A stretch of 64,000 nt of DNA, taken from NCBI GenBank assembly GCA_947626395.1, contig CANQRU010000014.1, positions 1 to 64,000 of the forward strand, read 5' to 3'. Below, piece after piece: positions 26,877 through 36,278 of this stretch. Origin of the DNA: an uncultured Lachnospiraceae bacterium. GTDB taxonomy: Bacteria; Bacillota; Clostridia; Lachnospirales; Lachnospiraceae. The notes under the pieces are model-generated. The model had not been told where the DNA came from. It was given only the letters and a program-made list of their open reading frames with translations, and did not search any database. Position numbers and translations under genes: made by a program. How positions within the stretch are numbered: the stretch's first letter is position 1; each line of letters begins with the position of its first letter.

Positions 26877-27644
26877 ATGATATTTGATACCCACGCGCAT
26901 TACGACGACGACGCGTTTCAGGAAGACAGGGAGGAGCTTCTGGCTGGTCTTGAGGCGGCCGGGATCGGCACGGTAGTGAACATCGGGGCCAGTATCGCGT
27001 CCACGAAGACATCGCTTGAGCTGGCGGAACGGTATCCGTTTATTTACGCGGCCGCGGGCGTCCATCCCAGCGAAACAGCGGAGCTTGATCAGGAGAAAAT
27101 GAACTGGCTGGAGGAAATGTGCGCCCGCCCGAAGACCGTCGCCGTCGGCGAGATCGGTCTGGATTACCATTGGGACGAACCGGAGCGGGAAGTACAGAAG
27201 CGCTGGTTTCGGGAGCAGATCCGGCTGGCGCTCCGCGTAAAGCTCCCGATCGTTGTCCACAGCCGGGACGCGGCGAAAGATACATTGGATATCATAAAGG
27301 AAGAGAAGGCAGCGGAAGCCGGGGGCGTGATCCACTGCTTTTCGTATGGCGTCGAGGTCGCCCGCGAGTATCTGGATATGGGCTTCTATCTGGGAGTGGG
27401 AGGCGTACTCACATTTAAGAACGCGAAGAAGCTTAAGGAGGTCGTGGCCTATATGCCGGCGGACAGGATCCTCCTGGAGACGGACTGCCCGTATATGGCG
27501 CCGACGCCCCACCGGGGAGAGCGGAATTCGTCGCTGTATCTGCCGCTGGTGGTGAAGGCGGTCAGCGAGATCAAAGGGATTCCGGAGGAGGAAGTAGTCG
27601 CGGTAACGGAAGCGAACGCGCGGCGGATGTACCGGCTGGCGTGA
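26877..27644 (+). CDS. tatD: TatD family metal-dependent hydrolase
   Basis: 255 residues, TIM-barrel. Metal ligands are visible: DTHAHYDD at the N-terminus, GEIGLDYH with its Glu, VHSRDA, HCFSYG and ETDCPYM. TatD proteins are 3'-5' nucleases/deoxyribonucleases with roles in DNA repair and RNA turnover. AAGGAG precedes the ATG. Lies upstream of rsmA, a common neighbourhood in Firmicutes. Confidence 0.95.
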   Translation: MIFDTHAHYDDDAFQEDREELLAGLEAAGIGTVVNIGASIASTKTSLELAERYPFIYAAAGVHPSETAELDQEKMNWLEEMCARPKTVAVGEIGLDYHWDEPEREVQKRWFREQIRLALRVKLPIVVHSRDAAKDTLDIIKEEKAAEAGGVIHCFSYGVEVAREYLDMGFYLGVGGVLTFKNAKKLKEVVAYMPADRILLETDCPYMAPTPHRGERNSSLYLPLVVKAVSEIKGIPEEEVVAVTEANARRMYRLA

Positions 27645-27751
27645 GGACGGCCGGGGAAGCCGCGCCGGACAGAACAGCATGGCGGTATTTGAACAGTGAT
27701 ATGGGCAGGCCGCAGAAACCATGACAGATTTTGAAGAAAGGATCTTACGAC

Positions 27752-28618
27752 ATGCCGACGCTTGGCAATCCGAAGAACACGATCGAGATCATTCAGAAAT
27801 ACAATTTTATATTCCAGAAGAAATTCGGCCAGAATTTCCTCATTGACACCCATGTCCTGGACAAGATCATCCGGGCGGCGGAGATGACGAAGGAAGACTG
27901 CGTCCTGGAGATCGGCCCCGGCATCGGCACCATGACCCAGTATCTGGCGGAGAGCGCCGGTCATGTCGTGGCGGTGGAGATCGACGCGAACCTGATACCG
28001 ATTCTTAAGGAGACGCTGGCGGATTATGAAAATGTGACCGTGCTGAACGCGGATATCCTGAAGCTGGATATTATGGAGCTGGCGCGGGAGTACGGCGGCG
28101 GACGGCCGTTAAAGGTGGTCGCGAACCTGCCCTACTATATCACCACGCCGATCATTATGAACCTGCTGGAGGGCGAAGCCCCTGTTGACAATATCACGGT
28201 TATGGTTCAGAAGGAGGTTGCCGACCGGATGCAGACCGGCCCCGGCAGCAAGGATTACGGCGCGCTTTCGCTGGCGGTTCAGTATTACGCGGAACCGTAT
28301 ATCGCGGCGAACGTGCCGCCCAACTGCTTTATCCCCCGGCCGGCGGTGGGATCGGCGGTGATCCGGCTTAAGAAGCTGCCGCAGCCGTCGGTGGCGGTGA
28401 AGGATGCGGGACTGATGTTTAAGCTGATCCGGGCGTCCTTCAACCAGCGCAGGAAGACGCTGCTGAATGGACTCAGCAACGCGGCGGAGCTTGCATTTTC
28501 CAAAGAGAAGATCGCGGCGACGATCGAAGCCTGCGGCCTGGAGCCCGCGGTGCGGGGGGAGACGCTGAGCCTTGAGCAGTTTGCGCGGCTGGCGGATGCG
28601 CTGGCAGGAAAAGAATGA
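27752..28618 (+). CDS. rsmA: 16S rRNA (adenine1518-N6/adenine1519-N6)-dimethyltransferase
   Basis: 288 residues. KsgA/RsmA signatures are complete: KKFGQNFL, the AdoMet-binding EIGPGIGTMT, VEID, and the catalytic motif NLPYYI near residue 120. Dimethylates two adenines in the helix 45 loop of 16S rRNA during 30S assembly. I prefer ATG 27752 (AAAGGA, 9-nt spacer) to the TTG at 27731. mtnN starts 19 bp after it. Confidence 0.97.
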   Translation: MPTLGNPKNTIEIIQKYNFIFQKKFGQNFLIDTHVLDKIIRAAEMTKEDCVLEIGPGIGTMTQYLAESAGHVVAVEIDANLIPILKETLADYENVTVLNADILKLDIMELAREYGGGRPLKVVANLPYYITTPIIMNLLEGEAPVDNITVMVQKEVADRMQTGPGSKDYGALSLAVQYYAEPYIAANVPPNCFIPRPAVGSAVIRLKKLPQPSVAVKDAGLMFKLIRASFNQRRKTLLNGLSNAAELAFSKEKIAATIEACGLEPAVRGETLSLEQFARLADALAGKE

Positions 28619-28637
28619 AGATCAGGAGGAACCAGCT

Positions 28638-29330
28638 ATGTTAGGAATCATCGGCGCCATGGCGCAGGAGGTCGCGGCACTGAAAGAAGCTATGAATGAT
28701 GTGGAAGTCCGCACGGCGGCCGGGATGGATTTTTATAAAGGAACGATCCATGACCGGGAGGTGGTTGTTGTGCGGTCCGGTATCGGCAAGGTGAACGCGG
28801 CCGTCTGCTGCCAGATTCTGGCGGACCGTTACGGCGTGGACGCGGTCGTCAATACCGGCATCGCCGGTTCCCTGCGGGCTGAGATCGATATCGGCGATAT
28901 CGTGCTTTCCTCCGACGCGCTGCAGCATGATATGGATGCCACCGGCTTCGGCTATCCGGTGGGCGTGATACCTCAGATGGACGTGTCCGTCTTTCCCGGC
29001 GACGCGGCGCTGATCACGGCGGCGCAGAAGAGCTGCGCGAGGGTAAATCCGGAGATCGGCGTTCATGTGGGGCGCGTGGTCAGCGGCGACCAGTTTGTTT
29101 CTGACAAGGCGAAGAAGACGTGGCTGACGGAAACATTTGCCGGGTACTGCACTGAGATGGAGGGGGCGGCCATCGCCCAGACTGCCTGGCTGAACCATAT
29201 TCCATTTCTGATCATCCGGGCCATCTCCGACAAGGCCGACGACTCCGCGGAGATGGATTATGCTGAGTTCGAGACGAAGGCGATAGAACACAGCGTGAAG
29301 CTGCTGCTGGATATGATAGAATCCATGTGA
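28638..29330 (+). CDS. mtnN: 5'-methylthioadenosine/S-adenosylhomocysteine nucleosidase
   Basis: 230 residues, full length. Conserved N-terminal GIIGAMAQEV (catalytic Glu), SGIGKVNA, a methionine-rich CTEMEGAA and the catalytic Asp in ISDKADD. Cleaves MTA and SAH, which recycles the by-product of methyltransferases such as the RsmA encoded next to it. ATG 28638 follows CAGGAGGA. Probably an operon tatD-rsmA-mtnN. Confidence 0.95.
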   Translation: MLGIIGAMAQEVAALKEAMNDVEVRTAAGMDFYKGTIHDREVVVVRSGIGKVNAAVCCQILADRYGVDAVVNTGIAGSLRAEIDIGDIVLSSDALQHDMDATGFGYPVGVIPQMDVSVFPGDAALITAAQKSCARVNPEIGVHVGRVVSGDQFVSDKAKKTWLTETFAGYCTEMEGAAIAQTAWLNHIPFLIIRAISDKADDSAEMDYAEFETKAIEHSVKLLLDMIESM

Positions 29331-29376
29331 ACCCGAACGTATGGAAAAAAATACAATAAATATGAACACAGGTACT

Positions 29377-29404
29377 TTGAATTTAAAGATAAAAGTGCTA
29401 TATT
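29377..29404 (+). promoter_or_regulatory. Promoter of the Ig-like wall protein gene
   Basis: TTGAAT, 16-bp spacer, TATATT, 33 bp before the ATG in an AT-rich stretch. Confidence 0.4.
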
Positions 29405-29437
29405 CAAGACATTATTGTGACATAAGGAGGGGAAGCA

Positions 29438-32269
29438 ATGAAGATCAAACGGTTACTGGCCTTCGTACTGGCCGGGGCGCTGTGCCTGTCGGAGACAGTC
29501 GCGTACGCGGCGGTGAATCCGGAACAGGAAAGCAATGCTGCAGATACGGAGTATCAAAGCGATACGGGAACCGCAGAGGGGGACACACAAGAGGATCTGC
29601 CTGCGCCCGTACAGGACACGGGAGACAGTACGGCAACCATGTCCAATGCGCGGCCGGAACGGGAACAGGAAGAGGAACCCGGGGAAGGTTCTTATGAAAT
29701 CGCTACCGTATCGAACGCCGTGTTTATGGCGGAGAAGAAGGATATAAAGATAACATTGAAGGAAGTAGATATTCTCTTCCCTCCGGACGGAAGTTCCACG
29801 ACGGTCGATCTGGGACCATATTTAAAGAAACTTTCAGATGAAGAGAAGCCAGCGATAAAGGTTGGTGAGATGGATGCGGAAACGGTGAAGAAGTATTATG
29901 ATACTCCGCCGGCGGTAAATGGAACCGAGCTCAGTTTTACCTTAAAGAAAGCGATACAGTCCGTTACCCTGACGATACCGTTGGAGCTGACCAATGAGAA
30001 ATATACATACACGGATCAGGATGGAAAACCACTTGCCCTGACAGTTGTGGTGAAGGGAATTGATGCTATTTCTTTGAATTATACAACGAGAACGATGGGC
30101 GTGGGAGAGACGTTCCTGTTCCAGACTAACGAGATCATCCCCGCTGAGGAGATTGCGTGGAGTTCGTCAGCGTCCGAGTGCGTTACTGTGAATCAGAAGG
30201 GCGAGGCGGAGGCCCTTAAGACGGGAACCGCTGTTGTGACAGCGGAATGGAGAGGATTCAAAGCCACATGTACGGTGACAGCCTCCAGATCCGGTTCCAC
30301 GCCGGCCATTTCTAACGGGAAGACCAATAATGTGGGGAAGCAGGATTATACCAATACCCGCTGGGCCCAGCCGGTCAAGTCCTATCTGATGGACAATAAG
30401 GACGGTACATTTACCCGGGTGGAGTACGACAGCGACCAGGTTCTGGTGGAAACGTACAGATCGGACGAAACAATTATTGACCGGAAGGCGATAGAGATGG
30501 AACTGCCGCTGTTCGGCGGATTCTACGGGGGGGAGAAATATAATTTCCTGGTATTCGGCCAGTCGAATCCGAAGGAGGATAACAGCCAGGAAGTGATCCG
30601 TGTCGTCCGCTATACGAAGAACTGGGAGCGCGCGGGGGCGGCGCGGCTTTTGGGCGCGAATACGCTGAGGCCGTTTGAAGCCGGAAGCCTGCGTATGACA
30701 GAGTATGGGAACCGTCTGTATCTCCGGACTTCCCATACTATGTACGCGTCTGAAAAGGATGGTCTGAATCATCAGGCGAACCTTACCGCACTGATCAATA
30801 CGGAAACGATGTGGATAACGGATTCGTATTATGACGTGATGAATACAAATTATGGTTATGTCAGCCACTCCTTTAATCAGTTTATCACTCTCGACGGGGA
30901 TACGCTGATCGCGGCTGACCATGGAGACGCGTACCCGCGCGCTGTGGTTCTGTTCCGGTATAAAGAGAAAGCCGGCGGCGATGGTTTTATGTATGGGAAC
31001 GCATACGAGAAGGTCGACCATATCAATGTCCTGCCGATCAAAGGACGGACCGGCGATAACACGACCGGCGCAAGCGTCGGCGGCCTGACAGTTACGGGGA
31101 CATCCTACCTGGTAGCCGGCAATTCTATCGATCAAGAGGATGAGAATTCAAATGTAAACGGCGTGCGCAATATTTTTGTGACCAGTACCGATAAGGAAAA
31201 GTTCTCTGCGGAATCGACGAAGATCCATTGGATCACAGAGTTTAAAGGATCTGAGAAGGTCTCTACTCCGCAGATGGTAAAGATCAATGACGATAAAGTC
31301 CTTCTTCTCTATACGGTGAACAGCCGGCTGAATTATGTGTATGTGAACGGCAGCGGCGAGAAGATCAGCCCCATTTATGAGGCGTATGGCAAGCTGTCCG
31401 ACTGCCAGCCGGTCGTGATGGGAGACCAGGCAGTCTGGTATTATACGGAGAAGAGCCAGCCGCAGTTCTGCCGGCTTGGAGGAAAGCTGGAGAAGATCAC
31501 TCTGAACGCCGGTTTAACGAAGACGATGCGGCCGGGCGAGACGTTCCAGTTCGAGCTGAATGAAGTCGTGCCGATCAATGAGGTTCGCTGGAGTTCTTCG
31601 AAGGAAGAAGTCGTATCGGTCAGCAGTAATGGTCTGATCGAGACGGATGAGAAAGGAACATCTGTCATCACGGCATCTTGGAATGGCCTCGAAGTCTCTT
31701 GTAGGATTACGGTTAAACAGCCGTCTTCCGGCGGCAGTTCCGGCGGCGGAGGCGGATCCAGTTCCGGCGGAGGCGGAGGCGGAGGCGGCGTCCGCACGAG
31801 CGGAGCGAAGAAGCCGGCCGGATCCGTAGGCCCGGCGAATTTGCCCAGCTATGTGGTGCAGGGTAATTGGAGCCAGACCGGCGATGTGTGGACCTTCAGT
31901 GACGCAAATGGGGTTGCCTACGTGAACCGCTGGGCCGCGGTCTACAACCCGTACGCCAACACGGCGATAGGACAGTCCAATTATGACTGGTTCTGGTTCG
32001 ATCCGTACGGCCGCATGATGACCGGATGGCATCTGGACGCGGACGGCAATTACTACTATCTGAACGAGGCGTCGGACGGCACCCGCGGCCGGATGGTGAC
32101 CGGCTGGTTCTGGATCAAGGACGCGGACGGCGTGCAGAGATGCTACTATTTCGATCCGGTGGCGGATACCGGCACCCGCGGCAAGATGATGAGAAATACC
32201 GTCGTCGATGGTTATCAGATCGATGCCAACGGCCACTGGGTGGTGAACGGCGTCGTCCAGACGAAGTAA
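29438..32269 (+). CDS. Secreted Ig-like (BIG2) protein with wall-binding cassette
   Basis: 943 residues. Signal peptide about 1-25, an acidic low-complexity region to about 90, a beta-rich domain, then two BIG2-like bacterial Ig domains (about 208-290 and 685-768) that flank a roughly 390-residue beta-strand region which may be a propeller. A Gly/Ser linker leads to the C-terminal cassette RWAAVYNPYANTA...DWFWFDPYG and aromatic repeats that closely match the protein at 23121. No enzymatic motif is recognised. A surface adhesin or scaffold is a guess from architecture. Strong AGGAGGGG site before ATG 29438. Confidence 0.75.
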   Translation: MKIKRLLAFVLAGALCLSETVAYAAVNPEQESNAADTEYQSDTGTAEGDTQEDLPAPVQDTGDSTATMSNARPEREQEEEPGEGSYEIATVSNAVFMAEKKDIKITLKEVDILFPPDGSSTTVDLGPYLKKLSDEEKPAIKVGEMDAETVKKYYDTPPAVNGTELSFTLKKAIQSVTLTIPLELTNEKYTYTDQDGKPLALTVVVKGIDAISLNYTTRTMGVGETFLFQTNEIIPAEEIAWSSSASECVTVNQKGEAEALKTGTAVVTAEWRGFKATCTVTASRSGSTPAISNGKTNNVGKQDYTNTRWAQPVKSYLMDNKDGTFTRVEYDSDQVLVETYRSDETIIDRKAIEMELPLFGGFYGGEKYNFLVFGQSNPKEDNSQEVIRVVRYTKNWERAGAARLLGANTLRPFEAGSLRMTEYGNRLYLRTSHTMYASEKDGLNHQANLTALINTETMWITDSYYDVMNTNYGYVSHSFNQFITLDGDTLIAADHGDAYPRAVVLFRYKEKAGGDGFMYGNAYEKVDHINVLPIKGRTGDNTTGASVGGLTVTGTSYLVAGNSIDQEDENSNVNGVRNIFVTSTDKEKFSAESTKIHWITEFKGSEKVSTPQMVKINDDKVLLLYTVNSRLNYVYVNGSGEKISPIYEAYGKLSDCQPVVMGDQAVWYYTEKSQPQFCRLGGKLEKITLNAGLTKTMRPGETFQFELNEVVPINEVRWSSSKEEVVSVSSNGLIETDEKGTSVITASWNGLEVSCRITVKQPSSGGSSGGGGGSSSGGGGGGGGVRTSGAKKPAGSVGPANLPSYVVQGNWSQTGDVWTFSDANGVAYVNRWAAVYNPYANTAIGQSNYDWFWFDPYGRMMTGWHLDADGNYYYLNEASDGTRGRMVTGWFWIKDADGVQRCYYFDPVADTGTRGKMMRNTVVDGYQIDANGHWVVNGVVQTK

Positions 32270-32299
32270 TTTACAAAAAAATAGCCTTACATTTTTCCT

Positions 32300-32353
32300 G
32301 AACCCCTTAAGAATCGTTTCCTGTCGCCATTTGACGAACGATTCTAGGGGTTC
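32300..32353. other. Large interrupted inverted repeat after the wall protein gene
   Basis: GAACCCC-TTA-AGAATCGT at 32300-32317 pairs with ACGATTCT-A-GGGGTTC at 32338-32353 around a roughly 20-nt loop. It lies 30 bp past the stop codon and is followed by TTAACTT, so it may be a terminator, though the long loop is atypical; a protein-binding or recombination site is an alternative. Confidence 0.6.
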
Positions 32354-32498
32354 TTAACTTCCCAAAACGAAGATCAGCCGCTATAATGAATGACGTTAAC
32401 CGGACATGCTGCCCAGGGCATCCGTAAGCGCGCAGGCGATGCAGGGGGCGGCGTGGACGGCGGAGCAGTTTATCCATTATAGAAAGGGGAGTTTTACA

Positions 32499-33539
32499 AT
32501 GATGCTGCAAATCCTGGAATCGGGACAGGCATTGTACGTGCTGGCGGCTGTCTGTGTGCTGGGCCTGCTGGCCAGACTGACAGCGCGGACTCTCTACAGA
32601 AGACTGATCAGGGAAACTGACAACATGGCACTTACGAAGAACCGCTATCTGCGGGAGTTTAAGCAGAAGGCGGAGAATACATACCGGCTGAACCAGGGGA
32701 TCGCCAATACCCAGGTATATCTGGAAAAACAGCTGGCCGCATATCATTTTCTGGGCGTCAGCCTGAATGGATGGAGCAATCTGGCCGGGCAGATGACGCT
32801 TCTGTGCTTTCTGCTGGGCGGCGTCGGATCATTCATGGCTTACTGGTACCGGTGCGATACCTATTATATCGTCCTGTACGCGACGACGGGTATCCTGACC
32901 GGGCTTCTGACCATGTTTCTGGACATTGGCGTAAACCTTCCGGAGAAGCGTTCGCAGCTGATCTGCGTGCTGCAGGATTATCTGGAGAATTCCCTCTGGG
33001 GCAGACTGGCCAGGGAGACGGCGGCCGCGATGGAGGAAGGTCCAAGGGCCGTCAGCAGGGACAGTTTCCGCGACGGCAATCTGGCGGACCGCGACGTCCG
33101 GAACCGTGATCAGGACGGCGGGCGCGATCCGGCGGACCGCAGCGCAAATGGCCGCGAGCCCGCAGGGAATGGGATCCGGGGCAGTATTCGCAGTATTGCC
33201 CGCGGCAGAACGGAGGAAGCGGATGCCAGCCGGACCGGCATCGGCGGCGACGACCGGGAAAGGACTGGCGACCGGGACCCCGATTTCAGCAATGAAGCCC
33301 GCCCGCTGAACCGGAGTCAGCGGCGCAGCGAGCGGGCGGCAAGGAAGAACAGCCTGCAAGCGGTGTCGGACGAGCCTGCCGCGGAAGGCGGAAGGATGGC
33401 GCCGGACGACCTGAGGCGGAGTCTGGAGCAGATCGCCGCCAGCCGCGAGAAGAGCCGGAGGGACGGCGACTGGCTCAAGGAGCTGTCGCCGGACGAGCTG
33501 GATCTGGTAGGCGAGATATTGAAGCAGTATCTGGAGTGA
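32499..33539 (+). CDS. Uncharacterised membrane protein with charged C-terminal tail
   Basis: 346 residues. Three membrane segments are visible (about 10-26, 99-117, 121-142) with a coiled amphipathic region between the first and second. The C-terminal half (from about 175) is a disordered-looking Arg/Asp/Gly-rich tail, ending in a short helical motif. I do not recognise the family. AAAGGGGAG precedes tandem ATGs at 32499 and 32502. The tail's biased composition could reflect DNA or polymer interaction, but this is speculation. Confidence 0.6.
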   Translation: MMLQILESGQALYVLAAVCVLGLLARLTARTLYRRLIRETDNMALTKNRYLREFKQKAENTYRLNQGIANTQVYLEKQLAAYHFLGVSLNGWSNLAGQMTLLCFLLGGVGSFMAYWYRCDTYYIVLYATTGILTGLLTMFLDIGVNLPEKRSQLICVLQDYLENSLWGRLARETAAAMEEGPRAVSRDSFRDGNLADRDVRNRDQDGGRDPADRSANGREPAGNGIRGSIRSIARGRTEEADASRTGIGGDDRERTGDRDPDFSNEARPLNRSQRRSERAARKNSLQAVSDEPAAEGGRMAPDDLRRSLEQIAASREKSRRDGDWLKELSPDELDLVGEILKQYLE

Positions 33540-33680
33540 CAGCCCGACTGCCGTTCGCCGGTTTCCGGGCGGCTTCGTATTCACATGGAAGTCTTCCTCA
33601 AGCGTTACGGACGAAGCGGGGCGTGAGCGGAAGGAATCGCGAAAAAGTGCATATTACATATCGCAAAAAGGGCCGGATTA

Positions 33681-33689
33681 TGTTATACT
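33681..33689 (+). promoter_or_regulatory. Extended -10 box upstream of pgi
   Basis: TGTTATACT without a good -35 box, about 125 bp ahead of pgi. The remaining leader shows no element I can name. Confidence 0.4.
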
Positions 33690-33812
33690 GTATCCAGAGA
33701 CCGAAAGCCCCGGCAGCGCCTGAGATCCGGCCGTGTAAGCCGCGCGGACGCCAGGACGGGAGGCCGCAGTTAACTACAGGCATCACCTGACAATATGATA
33801 AAAGGAGAGTGT

Positions 33813-35168
33813 ATGACCATGGGAAGAGAAGTAACGTTTGATTATTCGAAGACAGCCGGATTCATTTCCGCGGAGGAGATCGCGAACATGAAGGCGTCCG
33901 TGATGTGCGCGAAGGACGTCCTGACCGCGAAGACCGGCGCGGGCAATGATTTCCTGGGATGGATCGACCTGCCGGTGGACTATGACAAGGAAGAATTCGC
34001 GCGGATCAAGAAGGCGGCGGCCAAGATCCAGAGCGATTCCGACGTACTGCTGGTCATCGGTATCGGCGGCTCCTATCTGGGAGCGCGGGCGGCCATCGAA
34101 TTCCTGAGCCACAGCTTCTACAATGTGCTTGACAAGGCGGACCGGAAGACGCCGGAGATCTATTTCGTAGGCAACAGCATCAGCAGCAAGTATATCAAAG
34201 ACCTGCAGGATGTACTGAAGGGGAAAGATTTCTCCATTAATATCATCTCCAAGTCCGGCACCACCACCGAACCGGCCATTGCGTTCCGCGTGTTTAAGGA
34301 GATGCTGATCGCAAAGTACGGCAAAGAAGAGGCCAATAAGCGTATCTACGCGACCACGGACAAGGCGAGAGGCGCCCTGAAGAGCCTGGCGAACCAGGAA
34401 GGCTACGAGAGCTTCGTAGTACCGGACGATGTGGGCGGCCGTTTCTCGGTCCTGACGGCGGTAGGCCTTCTTCCGATCGCGGTCAGCGGCGCGGATATCG
34501 ATCAGCTGATGGCAGGCGCGGCTTACGGGCGCGAGAAGGCGCTGAACACTCCCTATGAGGAGAACCCGGCGCTTCTGTACGCGGCAGTCCGCAACATCCT
34601 GCTTCGGAAAGGCAAACAGGTTGAGATCGTGGCCAATTATGAGCCGAGCCTTCATTATGTTTCCGAGTGGTGGAAGCAGCTCTACGGCGAGAGCGAGGGC
34701 AAGGATCAGAAGGGCATCTTCCCGGCGGCGGTCGACCTGACCACCGACTTACACTCCATGGGACAGTTTATCCAGGACGGCGCGCGCATTCTGTTCGAGA
34801 CCGTGATCAGCGTGGAAGAGTCCGAGGCGGAAGTGGTGCTTAAGAAGGAAGATATCGACACGGACGGCATGAACTACCTGGCCGGCAGGACCGTTGATTT
34901 TGTCAATAAGAGCGCGATGAACGGCACGATCCTGGCCCATACCGACGGCCATACGCCGAACCTGAAGGTGAACGTGCCGGCGCAGGACGCCTACAGCTTA
35001 GGGCAGCTCTTCTATTTCTTCGAGTTCGCCTGCGGCGTCAGCGGCTACCTGCTGGGCGTGAATCCGTTCAACCAGCCCGGCGTCGAGAGCTATAAGAAGA
35101 ATATGTTCGCGCTCCTCGGCAAGCCCGGCTACGAGGCGGAGCGGGAAGCGCTGCTGAAGAGGCTGTAA
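33813..35168 (+). CDS. pgi: Glucose-6-phosphate isomerase
   Basis: 451 residues, the shorter bacterial form. Interconverts glucose-6-phosphate and fructose-6-phosphate in glycolysis. Conserved stretches include [23 protein letters not shown] (sugar-phosphate binding), [14 protein letters not shown] and the C-terminal [10 protein letters not shown] with the catalytic Lys. Three in-frame ATGs cluster at 33795, 33813 and 33819; AAAGGAGAG lies between the first and second, so 33813 or 33819 is the true start. A strong terminator follows. Confidence 0.97.
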   Translation: MTMGREVTFDYSKTAGFISAEEIANMKASVMCAKDVLTAKTGAGNDFLGWIDLPVDYDKEEFARIKKAAAKIQSDSDVLLVIGIGGSYLGARAAIEFLSHSFYNVLDKADRKTPEIYFVGNSISSKYIKDLQDVLKGKDFSINIISKSGTTTEPAIAFRVFKEMLIAKYGKEEANKRIYATTDKARGALKSLANQEGYESFVVPDDVGGRFSVLTAVGLLPIAVSGADIDQLMAGAAYGREKALNTPYEENPALLYAAVRNILLRKGKQVEIVANYEPSLHYVSEWWKQLYGESEGKDQKGIFPAAVDLTTDLHSMGQFIQDGARILFETVISVEESEAEVVLKKEDIDTDGMNYLAGRTVDFVNKSAMNGTILAHTDGHTPNLKVNVPAQDAYSLGQLFYFFEFACGVSGYLLGVNPFNQPGVESYKKNMFALLGKPGYEAEREALLKRL

Positions 35169-35248
35169 GATCGTAAAGAGTCCGGTATCTCCCGGCCGCC
35201 GTGCGCTGCCGGGAGGTGCCGCCGGAACAGAACCGGCAGGGACAGAAT

Positions 35249-35282
35249 CGCCCGCCGCGGATTCGTCATTCCGCGGCGGGCG
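35249..35282. terminator. Bidirectional terminator between pgi and the DUF5684 gene
   Basis: 13-bp perfect GC-rich stem with an 8-nt loop, followed on the plus strand by GTCTTTATTT. It sits between convergent genes. Confidence 0.85.
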
Positions 35283-35302
35283 GTCTTTATTTCCATTCTT
35301 CT

Positions 35303-35743
35303 TTAGTCCTGCGGTCCCAGATACTGGGAACTGCCGAAGCCCAGGATCATCATGAAGATCGGGCCCAGGAAGATCATGCCGATGGCGAAGCCTATGCCAT
35401 GGCCATAAGCCTTGGACAGCTTAACGGTCGCCAGAACGCCGATTATCGTAGCGGCAAGCGAAGCGATTGCGCCGATATAGGCGACCCAGCCGTTGATGGA
35501 ACTCAGAATAACGCCGGCAGCCATGCAGGCCAGCCATACCCAGTACATATACGGAATCTTCCAGGCAATCCTGAACTCAATGTACTGGTTGTAGATCGGG
35601 ATGATGGACTTCCATCCGGGCTGTCCCGCTTTGGTGAAGATCTTCCAGAAAGCGATGACCTGCAGGATATACCAGATGAGAAGAATCACCAGGTACGTTC
35701 CGAGTAAGGCCAAAAGAGTTGCGGCTATAGAACTGTCAGTCAT
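35303..35743 (-). CDS. DUF5684 family membrane protein
   Basis: 146 residues with four membrane helices and the conserved signature around KAGQPGWKSIIPIYNQY, which places it in DUF5684 (often fused to signal peptidases). The function is unknown. ATG 35743 follows AAAGGGGGA. Monocistronic by appearance. Confidence 0.85.
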   Translation of the reverse strand: MTDSSIAATLLALLGTYLVILLIWYILQVIAFWKIFTKAGQPGWKSIIPIYNQYIEFRIAWKIPYMYWVWLACMAAGVILSSINGWVAYIGAIASLAATIIGVLATVKLSKAYGHGIGFAIGMIFLGPIFMMILGFGSSQYLGPQD

Positions 35744-35857
35744 AATAATTTCCCCCTTTGTGGAAAGATTTGATTACATTTGCTATCTTATACCCATCCG
35801 GGAATTTTGTCAAATTCTATTCGTGAATCGGATGTATTTTAACGTGAATGGCAGACA

Positions 35858-36124
35858 TTATTCTTCAATTACCTGAATTTCCAGATAATCGAACGGAATT
35901 TGTTCGATAAAATGGTCCTGGCCGAACCGGGTCCGCGATCTCCGTTTAAATTCAGCGACATTGGCGTCCAGCCAGATCGGCTTGCCCAGGTCGAAGGCAT
36001 AGCAGATCTCATCCAGCGCCTGAAAGACCATCTGCGTCCGCGACAGGCTGTAATCGCCGATGGAAATGGTAACGTCTTTCGTGACTTTATTGCTCTTTAT
36101 CAGTTTTCCCCACATACGGAACAT
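35858..36124 (-). CDS. Small conserved-looking hypothetical protein
   Basis: 88 residues, no membrane segment. A basic N-terminus is followed by mixed alpha/beta sequence with YAFDLGKPIWLDANV in the middle and an acidic end. The ribosome binding site (GAGAGGGGGGA) and codon use support a real gene. I do not recognise it. It is divergent from the coiled-coil membrane protein gene over about 150 bp. Confidence 0.6.
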   Translation of the reverse strand: MFRMWGKLIKSNKVTKDVTISIGDYSLSRTQMVFQALDEICYAFDLGKPIWLDANVAEFKRRSRTRFGQDHFIEQIPFDYLEIQVIEE

Positions 36125-36225
36125 CGGAATCCCCCCCTCTCAGTGCCAAGATAACATTTCGCCGGTAAAATGTCAAGACTGCCGCCGCGTCAGCGCATTC
36201 TATGCCTGAATTGCCGCGTCATGCC

Positions 36226-36254
36226 TTGTAAATTGTCAGATTTTGATGTATACT
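36226..36254 (+). promoter_or_regulatory. Promoter of the coiled-coil membrane protein gene
   Basis: TTGTAA, 17-bp spacer, TATACT, 25 bp before ATG 36279. Confidence 0.5.
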
Positions 36255-36278
36255 TTGCATGAAAGGGGGACTTTTGTT

